Below, in pieces: positions 23,809 to 32,080 of a stretch of DNA of 55,032 bases. The stretch lies in NCBI GenBank assembly GCA_035461345.1, contig DATHVJ010000187.1, positions 1-55,032 of the forward strand, in the 5' to 3' direction. The translations under genes and the position numbers were made by a program. The stretch is from DASPWW01 sp035461345. Lineage in GTDB: Bacteria > Actinomycetota > Thermoleophilia > Solirubrobacterales > 70-9. Every line of letters starts with the position of its first letter. Position 1 is the stretch's first letter. Under the pieces are notes generated by a model. It did not search any database. It was not told where the DNA came from and saw only the letters and a list, made by a program, of their open reading frames with translations.

Positions 23809-24315
23809 ATGGCCAGGAAATCACTCCGCCCACAGCTGAACCAGGTCCGCGCCTGGGTGCGCGAGGGTCGCACCGACGCGTGGATCGCCCACCAGCTCGA
23901 CATCCCAGCCGCCGAGCTGCGCGAGTTTCGCCGCCGCCACGGGCTGACGGCCGACGGCGGCGAGGACGTCGACGCCGACCTTCGCGACGAGATCGAGGCC
24001 GAGATCGAGGCCGCGGCGCTCGAGGAGGTGGCCGAGGAAGCCGAGGTGGCCGAGGCGAGCGAGGAGGCCGCAGAGCGCGAGGAGCCCGCCGAGCGGCCGA
24101 AGCGCCGGCGGCGCCGCCGGCGGCGCCGCGGCGGCGGCGGGAGCAAGGCCGCCGCGCTTCAGGCCACGTTCGACCACGGCGACACCGACGGCTTCGGGCT
24201 GTGGCTGGATCCCGCGATCCAGGACGATCAGGTCTACTCCGAGCACTGGGCCGGCCACCGCGCGGTCGAGGTCGAGGTGGAGCCGGACCGGATCGTGATC
24301 AAGCGGGCGGGGTAG
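23809..24315 (+). CDS. hypothetical protein with HTH-like N-terminus and Arg-rich block
   Basis: 168 residues. Residues 1-45 (VRAWVREGRTDAWIAHQLDI, then AAELREFRRRHGL) look like a small helix-turn-helix. An acidic helix of about 50 residues is next, then a block of nine arginines in RPKRRRRRRRRRGGGG. The C-terminus (EHWAGHRAVEVEVEPDRIVI) is a short beta-rich domain. Charge pattern and HTH suggest binding to DNA or RNA. I do not recognise the full-length family. Confidence 0.65.
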   Translation: MARKSLRPQLNQVRAWVREGRTDAWIAHQLDIPAAELREFRRRHGLTADGGEDVDADLRDEIEAEIEAAALEEVAEEAEVAEASEEAAEREEPAERPKRRRRRRRRRGGGGSKAAALQATFDHGDTDGFGLWLDPAIQDDQVYSEHWAGHRAVEVEVEPDRIVIKRAG

Positions 24316-24359
24316 TGCCGCCTCGCCCGGGTACGGCCCGGGCCTGACGAGAGGCGCCG

Positions 24360-26324
24360 TCAGGAAGGGGCGTATCTGGGTGAGTCGGCACTAGCCGCCA
24401 GCTCCTCGGGCGGCCACTCCTCCTTCGGGACGCCCGCCAGGTCGTCCCGCACGGACTCGAGCTCCCGCAGGTCGCCGGGGCTCACACCCTCGTCGCGGGT
24501 CAGCCGCTTGGCCATCTGGTCCCGGGTGGCGATCGTCTGGGTCGAGAACAGGTACTCGGCGATCGCCGCGTCGTGCTCGCTGCCCCCGCTCGCGAACGCG
24601 CCCCCCTCCTCGGCCGCCCGCCGCAGCGCCCGCGCCACCCGCTCGGCGCCGTCGTCCGCGCCGACGATCGAGCCTACCTCCTGCAGCGGCAGGCGCTCGA
24701 CGAGCGCCAGCCGCAGCGTCTCGCGGTCGCCGGGCTCGAGGCCCCGCAGTGCGCGCTCGGGGTCGAACTTCGCGGGGCCCCGCCCGATCGCCGTGCGCGC
24801 CATGTGGATCAGCGGCCCTCGGTGGTAGCTCGGGATCACCCCGGTGACGAGCGCCAGCGCCGCCCACGCCGCCAGCAGCGCGAGCCCGAGCGCGATCTGG
24901 GCGACGATCCCCGCGGGATTGATCGCGTAGTAGCCGACCGCGCACGCAGCGGCGAGGATCGCCGCCAGCGCCAGCGACCGGTACGGCATCACGATCGGCT
25001 CCTTGCCGGTCTGAGAGAGGTAGAAGATGTAGGCGCCCGGAGCGGCGAAGGCGAGCATCATCGCCGCGGGCGCGCCCTCGAGCCCGAGCCATGGGATCAG
25101 CGTGAGGCAGCCGATCACGAACAGGACCCCGGCCGCGACCGCCGAGACGACGAAGATCGGCCGCTTGCGCCGGTACTTGGCGGCCTTGTTGACCATCCGG
25201 AAGACGACCGGCGCGATCATCGCCGCCGACATCAGCGGGATCAGCGGCGCGGCGTCCGCGTACGCGGGCGGGGCGAGGCTGACCAGCGGATCGGCGAACA
25301 GGGTGACCGCCAGCAGCGACGCGAGCGTGACCAGCAGGAAGTAGCCGAGCTGCTGGCCGCGGGTGACGTCGGACCCGTACTCCTCCTCCATCGACGCGTA
25401 CGCCATCGTGCGCTTGAGCGGCTTCAGCGCCCTGCGGAAGCCATGCGGCAGCAGCGAGACCACGATCCCGACCCGCTGCGCGAGCGCGAACAGACCCAGG
25501 TCGGCATGGGAGACGTAGCGCGACAGGAAGAAGATCTGGGCCGAGTTGATCGTCCAGAACGACGTGTGGACCGGGATCCGTGGCGAGCCCAGCCGCATGA
25601 TCGTGAGCGCCTCGCGGGGCTCGAAGCGGAGCTCGAAGCTGCCCCGCAGGGCGATCACGGCGAGCACGGTCGAGGCGGCGGTCCCGATCGCTGTGCCTGC
25701 GATTGCGCCCTCCAGGCCGGCGCCGGTGGCGACGAGCGGCACGACAACGGCCAGCACCAGCAGCGGCTGGGCGGACTCCAGGATCACGTACGCGATCGGG
25801 CGCCGCTCCATCCACACGACCCGCGACGCGAGCCGGTAGACCGCGCCCGTGGCGCCCGCGAGCCCGGCCCACAGGACGAGCTCGCGGTCCGCGCCCCCGC
25901 CGAGCAACAGGTCCGCGACCTCGGTCGCGAACACGACGACGAGCCCGGCGCCCAGCAGCGACAGCAGCGTCGTCAGCACGATCCCGGTCCCGAGGCTGCG
26001 CTGGCTCGCCTCGGAAAGCCCGCCGTCATCGTCCTCGTCGTCATCGTCCTCGTCGTCATCGGCCCCGAACACGCGCCTGATCGTGCCCTGCTTGGAGCCG
26101 AGGTTGAAGATCAGCGTCAGCAGCCCGGCGAGGAACAGAAGCAACGCGAGCTGGCCGAACTCGGCGGGGCTGAGCAGGTTCGCAAGCACGATCGTGCTCG
26201 CGAACGCGATCAAGTTGGTGACGACCAGCCCCCCGGTGAAGATCGACGAGTAGCGGATGACCCGGGCGCCGAGGACGGCTCCGCTGCCCCCCGGCCGGGT
26301 TCGATTCCGGCCGCCGTCGCTCAA
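24360..26324 (-). CDS. Wzx/MurJ-like polysaccharide flippase with C-terminal cytosolic domain
   Basis: A 654-aa protein. Residues 15-515 form 12-14 spans of the MATE/MOP exporter fold; the first part (SPAEFGQLALLLFLAGLL) and NLGSKQGTIRRVFG are typical of Wzx-like O-antigen or exopolysaccharide flippases. An acidic loop of repeated Asp/Glu (about 89-101) is encoded by a short tandem repeat. From about 518 to the end (24360-24773) there is an extra soluble domain with GLEPGDRETLRLALVERLPL, then QEVGSIVGADDGAERVARAL, resembling a sigma region-4-like helix-turn-helix. The TTG start overlaps the stop of the sulfotransferase gene. Expected role: moving a lipid-linked oligosaccharide across the membrane. 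Confidence 0.8.
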   Translation of the reverse strand: MSDGGRNRTRPGGSGAVLGARVIRYSSIFTGGLVVTNLIAFASTIVLANLLSPAEFGQLALLLFLAGLLTLIFNLGSKQGTIRRVFGADDDEDDDDEDDDGGLSEASQRSLGTGIVLTTLLSLLGAGLVVVFATEVADLLLGGGADRELVLWAGLAGATGAVYRLASRVVWMERRPIAYVILESAQPLLVLAVVVPLVATGAGLEGAIAGTAIGTAASTVLAVIALRGSFELRFEPREALTIMRLGSPRIPVHTSFWTINSAQIFFLSRYVSHADLGLFALAQRVGIVVSLLPHGFRRALKPLKRTMAYASMEEEYGSDVTRGQQLGYFLLVTLASLLAVTLFADPLVSLAPPAYADAAPLIPLMSAAMIAPVVFRMVNKAAKYRRKRPIFVVSAVAAGVLFVIGCLTLIPWLGLEGAPAAMMLAFAAPGAYIFYLSQTGKEPIVMPYRSLALAAILAAACAVGYYAINPAGIVAQIALGLALLAAWAALALVTGVIPSYHRGPLIHMARTAIGRGPAKFDPERALRGLEPGDRETLRLALVERLPLQEVGSIVGADDGAERVARALRRAAEEGGAFASGGSEHDAAIAEYLFSTQTIATRDQMAKRLTRDEGVSPGDLRELESVRDDLAGVPKEEWPPEELAASADSPRYAPS

Positions 26325-27262
26325 ACCGACCAGTGGTCGAAGCTGCGTCCGGTGAACTCCCGCAGCCGGTCGGCGTCCTCGCGAAGCACGGTGATCACCT
26401 CCGGGCTGAGTGCCTCGCGGACGTCGGCCGCGTCGGGGACCTCGATCGGTCGTCGCATGAACATCAGCCGCTGCGCGAACCAGAATCCGCGCGGAAGCTT
26501 GCCGCCGAACACGCGCAGGCCGAGCCTCTCGAGGCGGCGACCGAGCTTGGTCGAGCGGTGCTTGCGGCCGGTGCGGTGGCGCTCCCGGGTGAACCCGGGA
26601 TGCTCGAAGTCGGAATCGACGCCCGCGAAGGAGAGGATCTCCCTCAGGGTCTCGAGCCGGCGCCGGCGAAGGTCCGCCTGATCGACGATCAGGATCTGCT
26701 CGGCGGGAAACCGGTTGAGGAACTGCGTCACCTGCATGAAGTACTGGCTGCGCAGCACGTAGGTGGTGTTGGGGTGCATCACGGTCGCCGCCATGTCGCC
26801 CTTCTCGCGCCGCTTGGCGTAGTTGTGCACCCAGTGCGCCGCGATCCGCGCGACCGGGTCGCGGACGAGGTAGATCATGCGCACGTCGGGCACGAGCGAG
26901 CGCATCCGCTCGGGGACGCCGGCGTGGTGCGGATACGCGGTGTAGTTCGGCGACGCCTCGCCGCGGACGTCAGCGCTGGGGTCGAAGTGGCGCGCGTACC
27001 ACTCGACCCCGCGGTCCCAGTTGCGCTCCTTGATGAAGAAGTTGAGCTCCTTCGGCGTCGACATCGAGATCTGCGGGTGCAGCCCGAGGTAGTAGTGGAG
27101 CCCGCTCGTGCCGCACTTTTGGGCGCCGATGACGATGAGGTTCGGGAGGGACGAAGCGTCGGCAAAGGGCTGGGAATCATTTCCCGCCAAATCCTCCGCT
27201 GCGCGTCCGGTTTGGCGGGGTTTCGGCCGGGACTGTGTTTCTGGTCCCACGGAGGCTTCCAC
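26321..27262 (-). CDS. PAPS-dependent sulfotransferase (NDST/heparan-type)
   Basis: 313 residues. The 5'-phosphosulfate loop is LIVIGAQKCGTSGLHYYL with Lys as in heparan N-sulfotransferases. TPKELNFF and the 3'-phosphate motif MIYLVRDPVARIAAHW follow, then a Tyr/Arg-rich helical end. The donor is PAPS and the acceptor probably a glycan. GTG at 27260-27262 gives a 40-residue N-terminal extension that runs through repeat family B, so a downstream start cannot be excluded. Its stop overlaps the flippase start, which ties sulfation to export. Confidence 0.87.
   Translation of the reverse strand: MEASVGPETQSRPKPRQTGRAAEDLAGNDSQPFADASSLPNLIVIGAQKCGTSGLHYYLGLHPQISMSTPKELNFFIKERNWDRGVEWYARHFDPSADVRGEASPNYTAYPHHAGVPERMRSLVPDVRMIYLVRDPVARIAAHWVHNYAKRREKGDMAATVMHPNTTYVLRSQYFMQVTQFLNRFPAEQILIVDQADLRRRRLETLREILSFAGVDSDFEHPGFTRERHRTGRKHRSTKLGRRLERLGLRVFGGKLPRGFWFAQRLMFMRRPIEVPDAADVREALSPEVITVLREDADRLREFTGRSFDHWSV
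27177..27220 (-). repeat. dispersed hairpin repeat, family B copy 2
   Basis: CCCGCCAAA (27183-27191) pairs with TTTGGCGGG (27211-27219). Relative to copy 1, G-C is replaced by C-G at one stem position on both arms. It lies in the N-terminal coding part of the sulfotransferase gene. Confidence 0.7.
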
Positions 27263-27283
27263 GCGGGCGAGGTTACAAGAGCG

Positions 27284-28810
27284 CTAGACGCGATCCGGCA
27301 GCGCCGGAATCCAGCGCGCGAGATCGCCGCCGGATGCCCCGATCGCCTCGAAACTGCGCGGTGAGCGGCCGGCGAGCGCCTCGCCGAGGCGCCGGCGGAC
27401 GAGCGCGTCGTAGTCGAGACCCGGGAGATGCGCGAGAACGTCCGCACGCGGCGGCACGTACTCGACTACGACCCCGGCGTCGCGCAGGAGCCCGAACGCG
27501 GGCGAGTCGGTCATCACCAGCAGCTGCGCGGGATCGACCCCGTCGGCGAGGAGCGCCTCTAGGCCCGCTCGCAGCTCGTCGACCGAGGCGCCGAGAGCCA
27601 CGCAGGCGATCTCGACCGGCGCGGAGCGGCGGCGCTCGCCGGGGTGGCGAAGCAGCGCGCTGGCTCGGGCGCGGGACTTCGTCGCCCACATCGCCGCGCG
27701 GCCCGGTCGCGGGCTGGGAAGCCCCGCTCGCCCGCCGCCGTCGGAGTCCGCCGCGAGCCCGGACAGCAGCCGCGCGGCCTCGACGGCGCCGTTCCACTCA
27801 CCGAGCTCCCGCGCGCGGGCGGAGAGCCGGGCGCGGAGGCTGGTGTCGAGCATCTCCTCGAGCCGCGCCTCGATCCGCTCCGAGGATGGCCCCTCGCATG
27901 CGAGCGCGAGCCCGGTGCGGTCGGCGTATCGCGCCCGCGCGGCCTGGTCGTCGAGCTCCCGCGGCATCGGCACGAACAGAGTTGGCACCGCGAACCGGAT
28001 CAGCTCGTGGTAGGCGTTGTAGCCGGCGGCGCTGACCGCGAAGTCGAACGCGCGGAAGTAGCGGCTGACCGGGTAGGTGTCGCGCACCAGCGTGACCGTG
28101 TCGGGCACGTCGAGACGGGACGAGATGCTCGACTCGAGCGCCGCGACCTGGACCCCGGGCTCGGCGGCGAGCCGCGCCAGGCAGCGCTGCACCGCGTGGT
28201 CGACGCCCGGTCCCTGGCCCAGCGCCACGAGCACATTGAGCCGACCGGGCTCGAGCCCCAGCGCTCGCTCGGCCTCGTCGCGGGCGAGCAGCTCGGCCTC
28301 GTCGCAGAGCACGATCGGGGCGACGCGCACCGCTTCGGACCGCCTCGCGACCGTGAGTCCGGCGTCGTCGTCCGCGGCGATCTCCCCGGGCTCGAGCACG
28401 AGGTCGAACGCGGCGGCGAGAGCGAGGATCGGACGCCCGCGCCGCGCCCGCCACAGCGGCCGCCGGGACCACACCTTGGTCAGCCCGGGGACGGCGCTCA
28501 TCGCCTCGAGCGCCGCCGGGTACGGGTGTGCTCCGTCGAACACGGCCACGGAAGGGCCGGCGTCGGCGAGCACGCCCGCCAGTCGCGTTCGCAGGCGCCG
28601 GCCCCACTCCAGGTGCGACCCGGCCCCCGGGGTGTCGTAGGAGCCGATGTACTCGACCAGGAACCCCTGCTCGCGAACGACGGGCGCCGCCGCCGACAGG
28701 GTCAGGAACAGCGGCTCGACGCCCGGCTCGAGCCGCCGCGCGATCGCCATGCTGCGGGTCAGGTGACCGAGCCCGGTCCCATTACTAGTCATGAACAGAA
28801 CCCTGTGCAT
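27284..28810 (-). CDS. MurG-like GT-B glycosyltransferase
   Basis: A 508-aa protein starting MHRVLFMTSNGTGLGHLTRS, the N-terminal GxGLGH loop of MurG/GT28 enzymes. The C-terminal Rossmann half has LVALGQGPG and the donor region FDFAVSAAGYNAYHELIRFA, with VPTLFVPMPRELDDQA. It is longer than MurG by about 130 residues at the C-terminus. The expected reaction is sugar transfer from a nucleotide sugar to a lipid-linked acceptor at the inner membrane face; the sugar cannot be told. It stands between two sulfotransferase genes. Confidence 0.8.
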   Translation of the reverse strand: MHRVLFMTSNGTGLGHLTRSMAIARRLEPGVEPLFLTLSAAAPVVREQGFLVEYIGSYDTPGAGSHLEWGRRLRTRLAGVLADAGPSVAVFDGAHPYPAALEAMSAVPGLTKVWSRRPLWRARRGRPILALAAAFDLVLEPGEIAADDDAGLTVARRSEAVRVAPIVLCDEAELLARDEAERALGLEPGRLNVLVALGQGPGVDHAVQRCLARLAAEPGVQVAALESSISSRLDVPDTVTLVRDTYPVSRYFRAFDFAVSAAGYNAYHELIRFAVPTLFVPMPRELDDQAARARYADRTGLALACEGPSSERIEARLEEMLDTSLRARLSARARELGEWNGAVEAARLLSGLAADSDGGGRAGLPSPRPGRAAMWATKSRARASALLRHPGERRRSAPVEIACVALGASVDELRAGLEALLADGVDPAQLLVMTDSPAFGLLRDAGVVVEYVPPRADVLAHLPGLDYDALVRRRLGEALAGRSPRSFEAIGASGGDLARWIPALPDRV

Positions 28811-28833
28811 CAGATACGGCCGTTCCCGGCGGT

Positions 28834-28864
28834 GACCGCCAAGTTCGCTTGCGAACTTGGCGCC
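28834..28864 (-). repeat. dispersed palindromic repeat, family A copy 2
   Basis: GACCGCCAAGTTCGC, TT, GCGAACTTGGCGCC. On the minus strand this is GGCGCCAAGTTCGC, AA, GCGAACTTGGCGGTC. It lies between the glycosyltransferase and the double sulfotransferase. Confidence 0.8.
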
Positions 28865-28868
28865 TGAT

Positions 28869-30764
28869 TCAACTGCGCTCGTAGGCCGCTATCAGCTGCG
28901 GGGCGCAGTGGACGCCCTCGTCGCGCAGCGCGTCCAGGGTGCGCTCGTACTTGCGCCGCAGCCGCAGTCGCTGCCACCGCGACAGCCCGTTGGGTGAGGC
29001 CGCCCGCTCGCGGTCCGCCGGGCCGAGCCACCGCTCGAGGAACTCGCGCATCGGAGGCTCGTCGTCGATCTCGAGGAAGTCCAGCAGCGCCGCGTACGGA
29101 GGCTCGCGGTCTCCGCTCAGCATCTCGTCCAGCACGAGCACGTGGAGCCGCCGCGTCCCGAGCGAGTAGCTGACGCCGTCCTCCTCGCCCCGGACGGCGC
29201 CGTCGACCGCCCGCAGGCGCTCGGCCCACCAGTCGATCCCGGCGACCGGATCGCCGGGCCCCCAATCGGTTTCCGCGAGCCGGAAGGCCGCGACCCGACC
29301 GTCGCGCACGACGTGCACGAAGCGGGCCTCCTCGAACAGCCGCGCCAGGACCGGCGCGTGGTGGAGGTTGCGGGCGCTCGTCTCGACCAGCCCCGGCTTG
29401 CCGTCGGCCGCCGCGAGGGGCAACAGGAGGTCGTAGAACAGTCCCCTCGACGCCGCCAGGGGATCGTCGAGGTAGGACGAGGAGAAGCGCTCCACCGCGG
29501 CCTCGAAGCGGTCCGCGGGGACGACCTGGTCGAGCCGGCCGCGTCCCGACCCCTCGCCGCCTCCCCACCAGATCTCGCGCAGCTTGAGCAGGAACCGCTT
29601 CAGGCTCACACGGCCCTCGATCAGGTCGCCGATCCCGTCGGTGTCGCAGTGGAAGCGGGCGTCGATCGGCACGACCGCGTAGCGCGACCCGCTGCCGAGC
29701 AGCTGGGCGACCATCTGCGCCCCGCGCCGGGCGCGGCCGGGGCCGGCGAGGAATACGAGGTCGCGCGACTCCGGCATCCCGGCGGCCGGCTGCGCGGAGG
29801 CCGGCTCCGCGGCGAGCTCGGCGTCGGCCCGGGACGCCGACGGCGTCGCCGCGGCGTCGCGGGTCGGCGCCGCGCGCTCCAGCGTGTGGCGAAGCAGCCC
29901 GGCGCAGTGCACCCGGTTGCGCTCGAGACGCTCGAGCGCGTCCACGTACCGGGTCATGTACGTCTCCTGATCTTCCTCCGACAGCCCCTTCCGCCACCGC
30001 TCGCGGTGGGCGCGCTCGGGGCTCATCTTGGTCTCGAAGTAGGAGCGCATCTCGAGCTCGTCCTCGAAGCCGACGCCGTCGAGCAGCTCGCGGTAGGTGC
30101 GCTCGCGGTCCCCGTACACGAGCTCGTCGAGGCTGATCACCGTCAACCGGTCCGCCGGGATGTGCTTCACCGCCCGGTCGATCCGGCGCAGCCGGCCCTC
30201 CCACCACTCGATCCCCTGCTCGGGGTTGCGCGGATAGACGACGCCGCGTCCCTTCGCCACCCGCGAGGACGCGGCGTCGCGGCCGTCGCGAACCGTGTGC
30301 ACGAAGCGGGCGTCGGGGAACACCCGCAGCAGCGCGGGGCCCTGGGCGACGGTGTCGCAGCTCATCTCGACGAGGCCGGGCTTGCCGGCCTCGGTGGCGA
30401 TCGGGCCCAGGAGATCGAAGAACAGGCCGCGGCAGGCTGCCTCGGGGTCGTCCTCGTAGGCGGACTCGAACGCGGCGATCGCGCCCTCGAAGCGCTTGCG
30501 AGGCACGTTGCGATGCAGCCCACGCACGCGGCGACGGTGGACGCTGCGCCACCACCCGGGCACGCGCCGCCACCACGTCGAGCGCAGCGTGGCGACGAAC
30601 TCGTCGACGCTCACGGTCCCGTCGAGCAGGTCGGGGAATCCGCCCGGGTCGCTGTGGAATCGGACCTCGTTGCTGACGTTCTCGAAGCCCGAGTTCCGGC
30701 CCAGCAGCTTGGCGAGGACGTGGGTGCCGCTGCGGCCCGTGCCGCCTACGAAGATCGTCTTCAT
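28869..30764 (-). CDS. fused double sulfotransferase, second PAPS loop degenerate
   Basis: A 631-aa protein made of two tandem sulfotransferase domains (about 1-300 and 333-631) joined by an Ala/Pro-rich linker. Domain 1 has IFVGGTGRSGTH (residues 4-15) and FVHTVRDGRDAASS; domain 2 has VFLAGPGRARRG at the matching place (337-348) and FVHVVRDGRVAAF. In domain 2 the Ser-Gly-Thr that binds the 5'-phosphosulfate has become Ala-Arg-Arg. Other shared landmarks (W-W pair, R-F-E-AA, L-L-D-F) prove the duplication. ATG at 30762-30764. Domain 1 should be active; domain 2 is perhaps structural or acceptor-binding. Confidence 0.85.
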   Translation of the reverse strand: MKTIFVGGTGRSGTHVLAKLLGRNSGFENVSNEVRFHSDPGGFPDLLDGTVSVDEFVATLRSTWWRRVPGWWRSVHRRRVRGLHRNVPRKRFEGAIAAFESAYEDDPEAACRGLFFDLLGPIATEAGKPGLVEMSCDTVAQGPALLRVFPDARFVHTVRDGRDAASSRVAKGRGVVYPRNPEQGIEWWEGRLRRIDRAVKHIPADRLTVISLDELVYGDRERTYRELLDGVGFEDELEMRSYFETKMSPERAHRERWRKGLSEEDQETYMTRYVDALERLERNRVHCAGLLRHTLERAAPTRDAAATPSASRADAELAAEPASAQPAAGMPESRDLVFLAGPGRARRGAQMVAQLLGSGSRYAVVPIDARFHCDTDGIGDLIEGRVSLKRFLLKLREIWWGGGEGSGRGRLDQVVPADRFEAAVERFSSSYLDDPLAASRGLFYDLLLPLAAADGKPGLVETSARNLHHAPVLARLFEEARFVHVVRDGRVAAFRLAETDWGPGDPVAGIDWWAERLRAVDGAVRGEEDGVSYSLGTRRLHVLVLDEMLSGDREPPYAALLDFLEIDDEPPMREFLERWLGPADRERAASPNGLSRWQRLRLRRKYERTLDALRDEGVHCAPQLIAAYERS

Positions 30765-30849
30765 CGCCGAGGAAGGATAGGCGTCACGCTCTCGTGGTCG
30801 TCGGGCTGCAGCCGGCGCTCGGCGCGCAGCTAACGGGCGAACACCGTGT

Positions 30850-30855
30850 TGTAAT
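30850..30855 (+). promoter_or_regulatory. putative -10 box (TGTAAT) of a leaderless gene
   Basis: TGTAAT differs from TATAAT at one base and ends 7 nt before the ATG at 30863. No Shine-Dalgarno. Confidence 0.5.
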
Positions 30856-30862
30856 CACGACG

Positions 30863-32080
30863 ATGGGGGACGGACGTCGAACCAGGGCCGGCAGGATCGG
30901 CCGCGGCACCGCGGCGCTCGCGATCGGCGTGTGCGGGCTCGCGACGGGCTCCGCGGTCGCCGTCGAGCGCGCCACGGCGCAGAGCGGGTCCGATCACGTG
31001 CTCGTCGCCACGACCGGCAACGCCTCGGAGCTGCGCGAGTCGATCCCGATCACCCGCACCGAAGCGAAGAAGCCGCGGGTTGTGATGTCCCTGCGCCCAG
31101 ACCAACTCCCCAGCCTCGGCTCGGGCGACAGGCTGAAGGCGACGGCGGAGGTCGAGGTGACCACGGACTGCTACGAGCGGATGCCGCGCTGCGTCGGCAA
31201 CCCCTACACCTACGCACCGATCGCCAACGCCCGGATCGTGCTCGCCAACGGGCCGTTCGTGACCGGGCCCGAGAACGCGGTCGAGCTCGGCGCGAAGCGG
31301 GTCAAGTGCCGGCAGAAGCCGCCGGACCGCGTCCACCACTGCATGTTCGTATTCAGGGACGACGAAGCGGCGCTCGACATCGCCAGCCGCGGCGAGCTCC
31401 CGTGCGCGGCTTCGAACTGCCACCTGAACCTCGTCGTCGACTCGTTCAGCACGCGCAAGAAGAAGGGCAAGGAGGGCAGGCGCAACAGGCTGCTGATCGG
31501 CGAGGACGAGCCCGACGGGAGCGTCGGCCACGACAAGGGGCGGCTGAACGCGATCCGGTTCTCGCCCGGGAACCAGCCGCCGGTGGGGCCGGTCCGTACG
31601 CTCACGCCCCTGGTGACCGAGACCCCGATCGACAAGGGCCGGCGGGCGGTGGTCTACTCCCAGGAGCTGACCGGGCTGAAGGAAGGCGACCAGCTGGTCG
31701 CCAACGCCCTGCTCAGCACGAGCATCGCCCACCTCGACTACGTCGTGCAGATGGGCTCGCGGCTGATCATCGCCGACAGCCCGACGGCGACCGGTCCCGG
31801 CAAGCCGGGCAAGAAGTACACCGATCCGCCGGGCGAGATCACAGAGTCGAACGGGTACAACTGCACGCAGCGCAGCCCGGCATGCACCACGTACAAGACC
31901 GGGGTGATCACGATCAGCAGCGACGCCGAGACCGGGAAGGGCGACCCGGTCCCGCTGTACGCCAACTACGTGTTCAAGAGCGCGAAGCCCGGCTCCCAGG
32001 CGCCGTCGGGGGACAGGGTCCTGATCGTCCCGGGCGGGGGCCTCGAGATCACGCGCTACCCCGCGAGCATGAGGGGCTAG
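30863..32080 (+). CDS. secreted protein of unknown function, 405 aa
   Basis: A signal peptide is visible (twin Arg, GTAALAIGVCGLATGSAVAV). The mature part is beta-rich, with paired Cys (TTDCYERMPRCVGN, then CRQKPPDRVHHCMF, CAASNCHLNL, YNCTQRSPACTTY) that suggest disulfides. It contains a short Lys-rich stretch (STRKKKGKEGRRN). No domain is recognised. It lies inside the sulfation locus and convergent to the sulfatase, sharing the stop palindrome CTAG. A role as an envelope component is plausible, not shown. Confidence 0.7.
   Translation: MGDGRRTRAGRIGRGTAALAIGVCGLATGSAVAVERATAQSGSDHVLVATTGNASELRESIPITRTEAKKPRVVMSLRPDQLPSLGSGDRLKATAEVEVTTDCYERMPRCVGNPYTYAPIANARIVLANGPFVTGPENAVELGAKRVKCRQKPPDRVHHCMFVFRDDEAALDIASRGELPCAASNCHLNLVVDSFSTRKKKGKEGRRNRLLIGEDEPDGSVGHDKGRLNAIRFSPGNQPPVGPVRTLTPLVTETPIDKGRRAVVYSQELTGLKEGDQLVANALLSTSIAHLDYVVQMGSRLIIADSPTATGPGKPGKKYTDPPGEITESNGYNCTQRSPACTTYKTGVITISSDAETGKGDPVPLYANYVFKSAKPGSQAPSGDRVLIVPGGGLEITRYPASMRG

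Noticed and set aside
24573..26681. A 702-codon plus-strand frame opposite the flippase and sulfotransferase genes
   Set aside because: Its composition (Arg, Asp, Gln, His) is that of an antisense shadow; no domain is seen, and the opposite strand has motif-supported genes.
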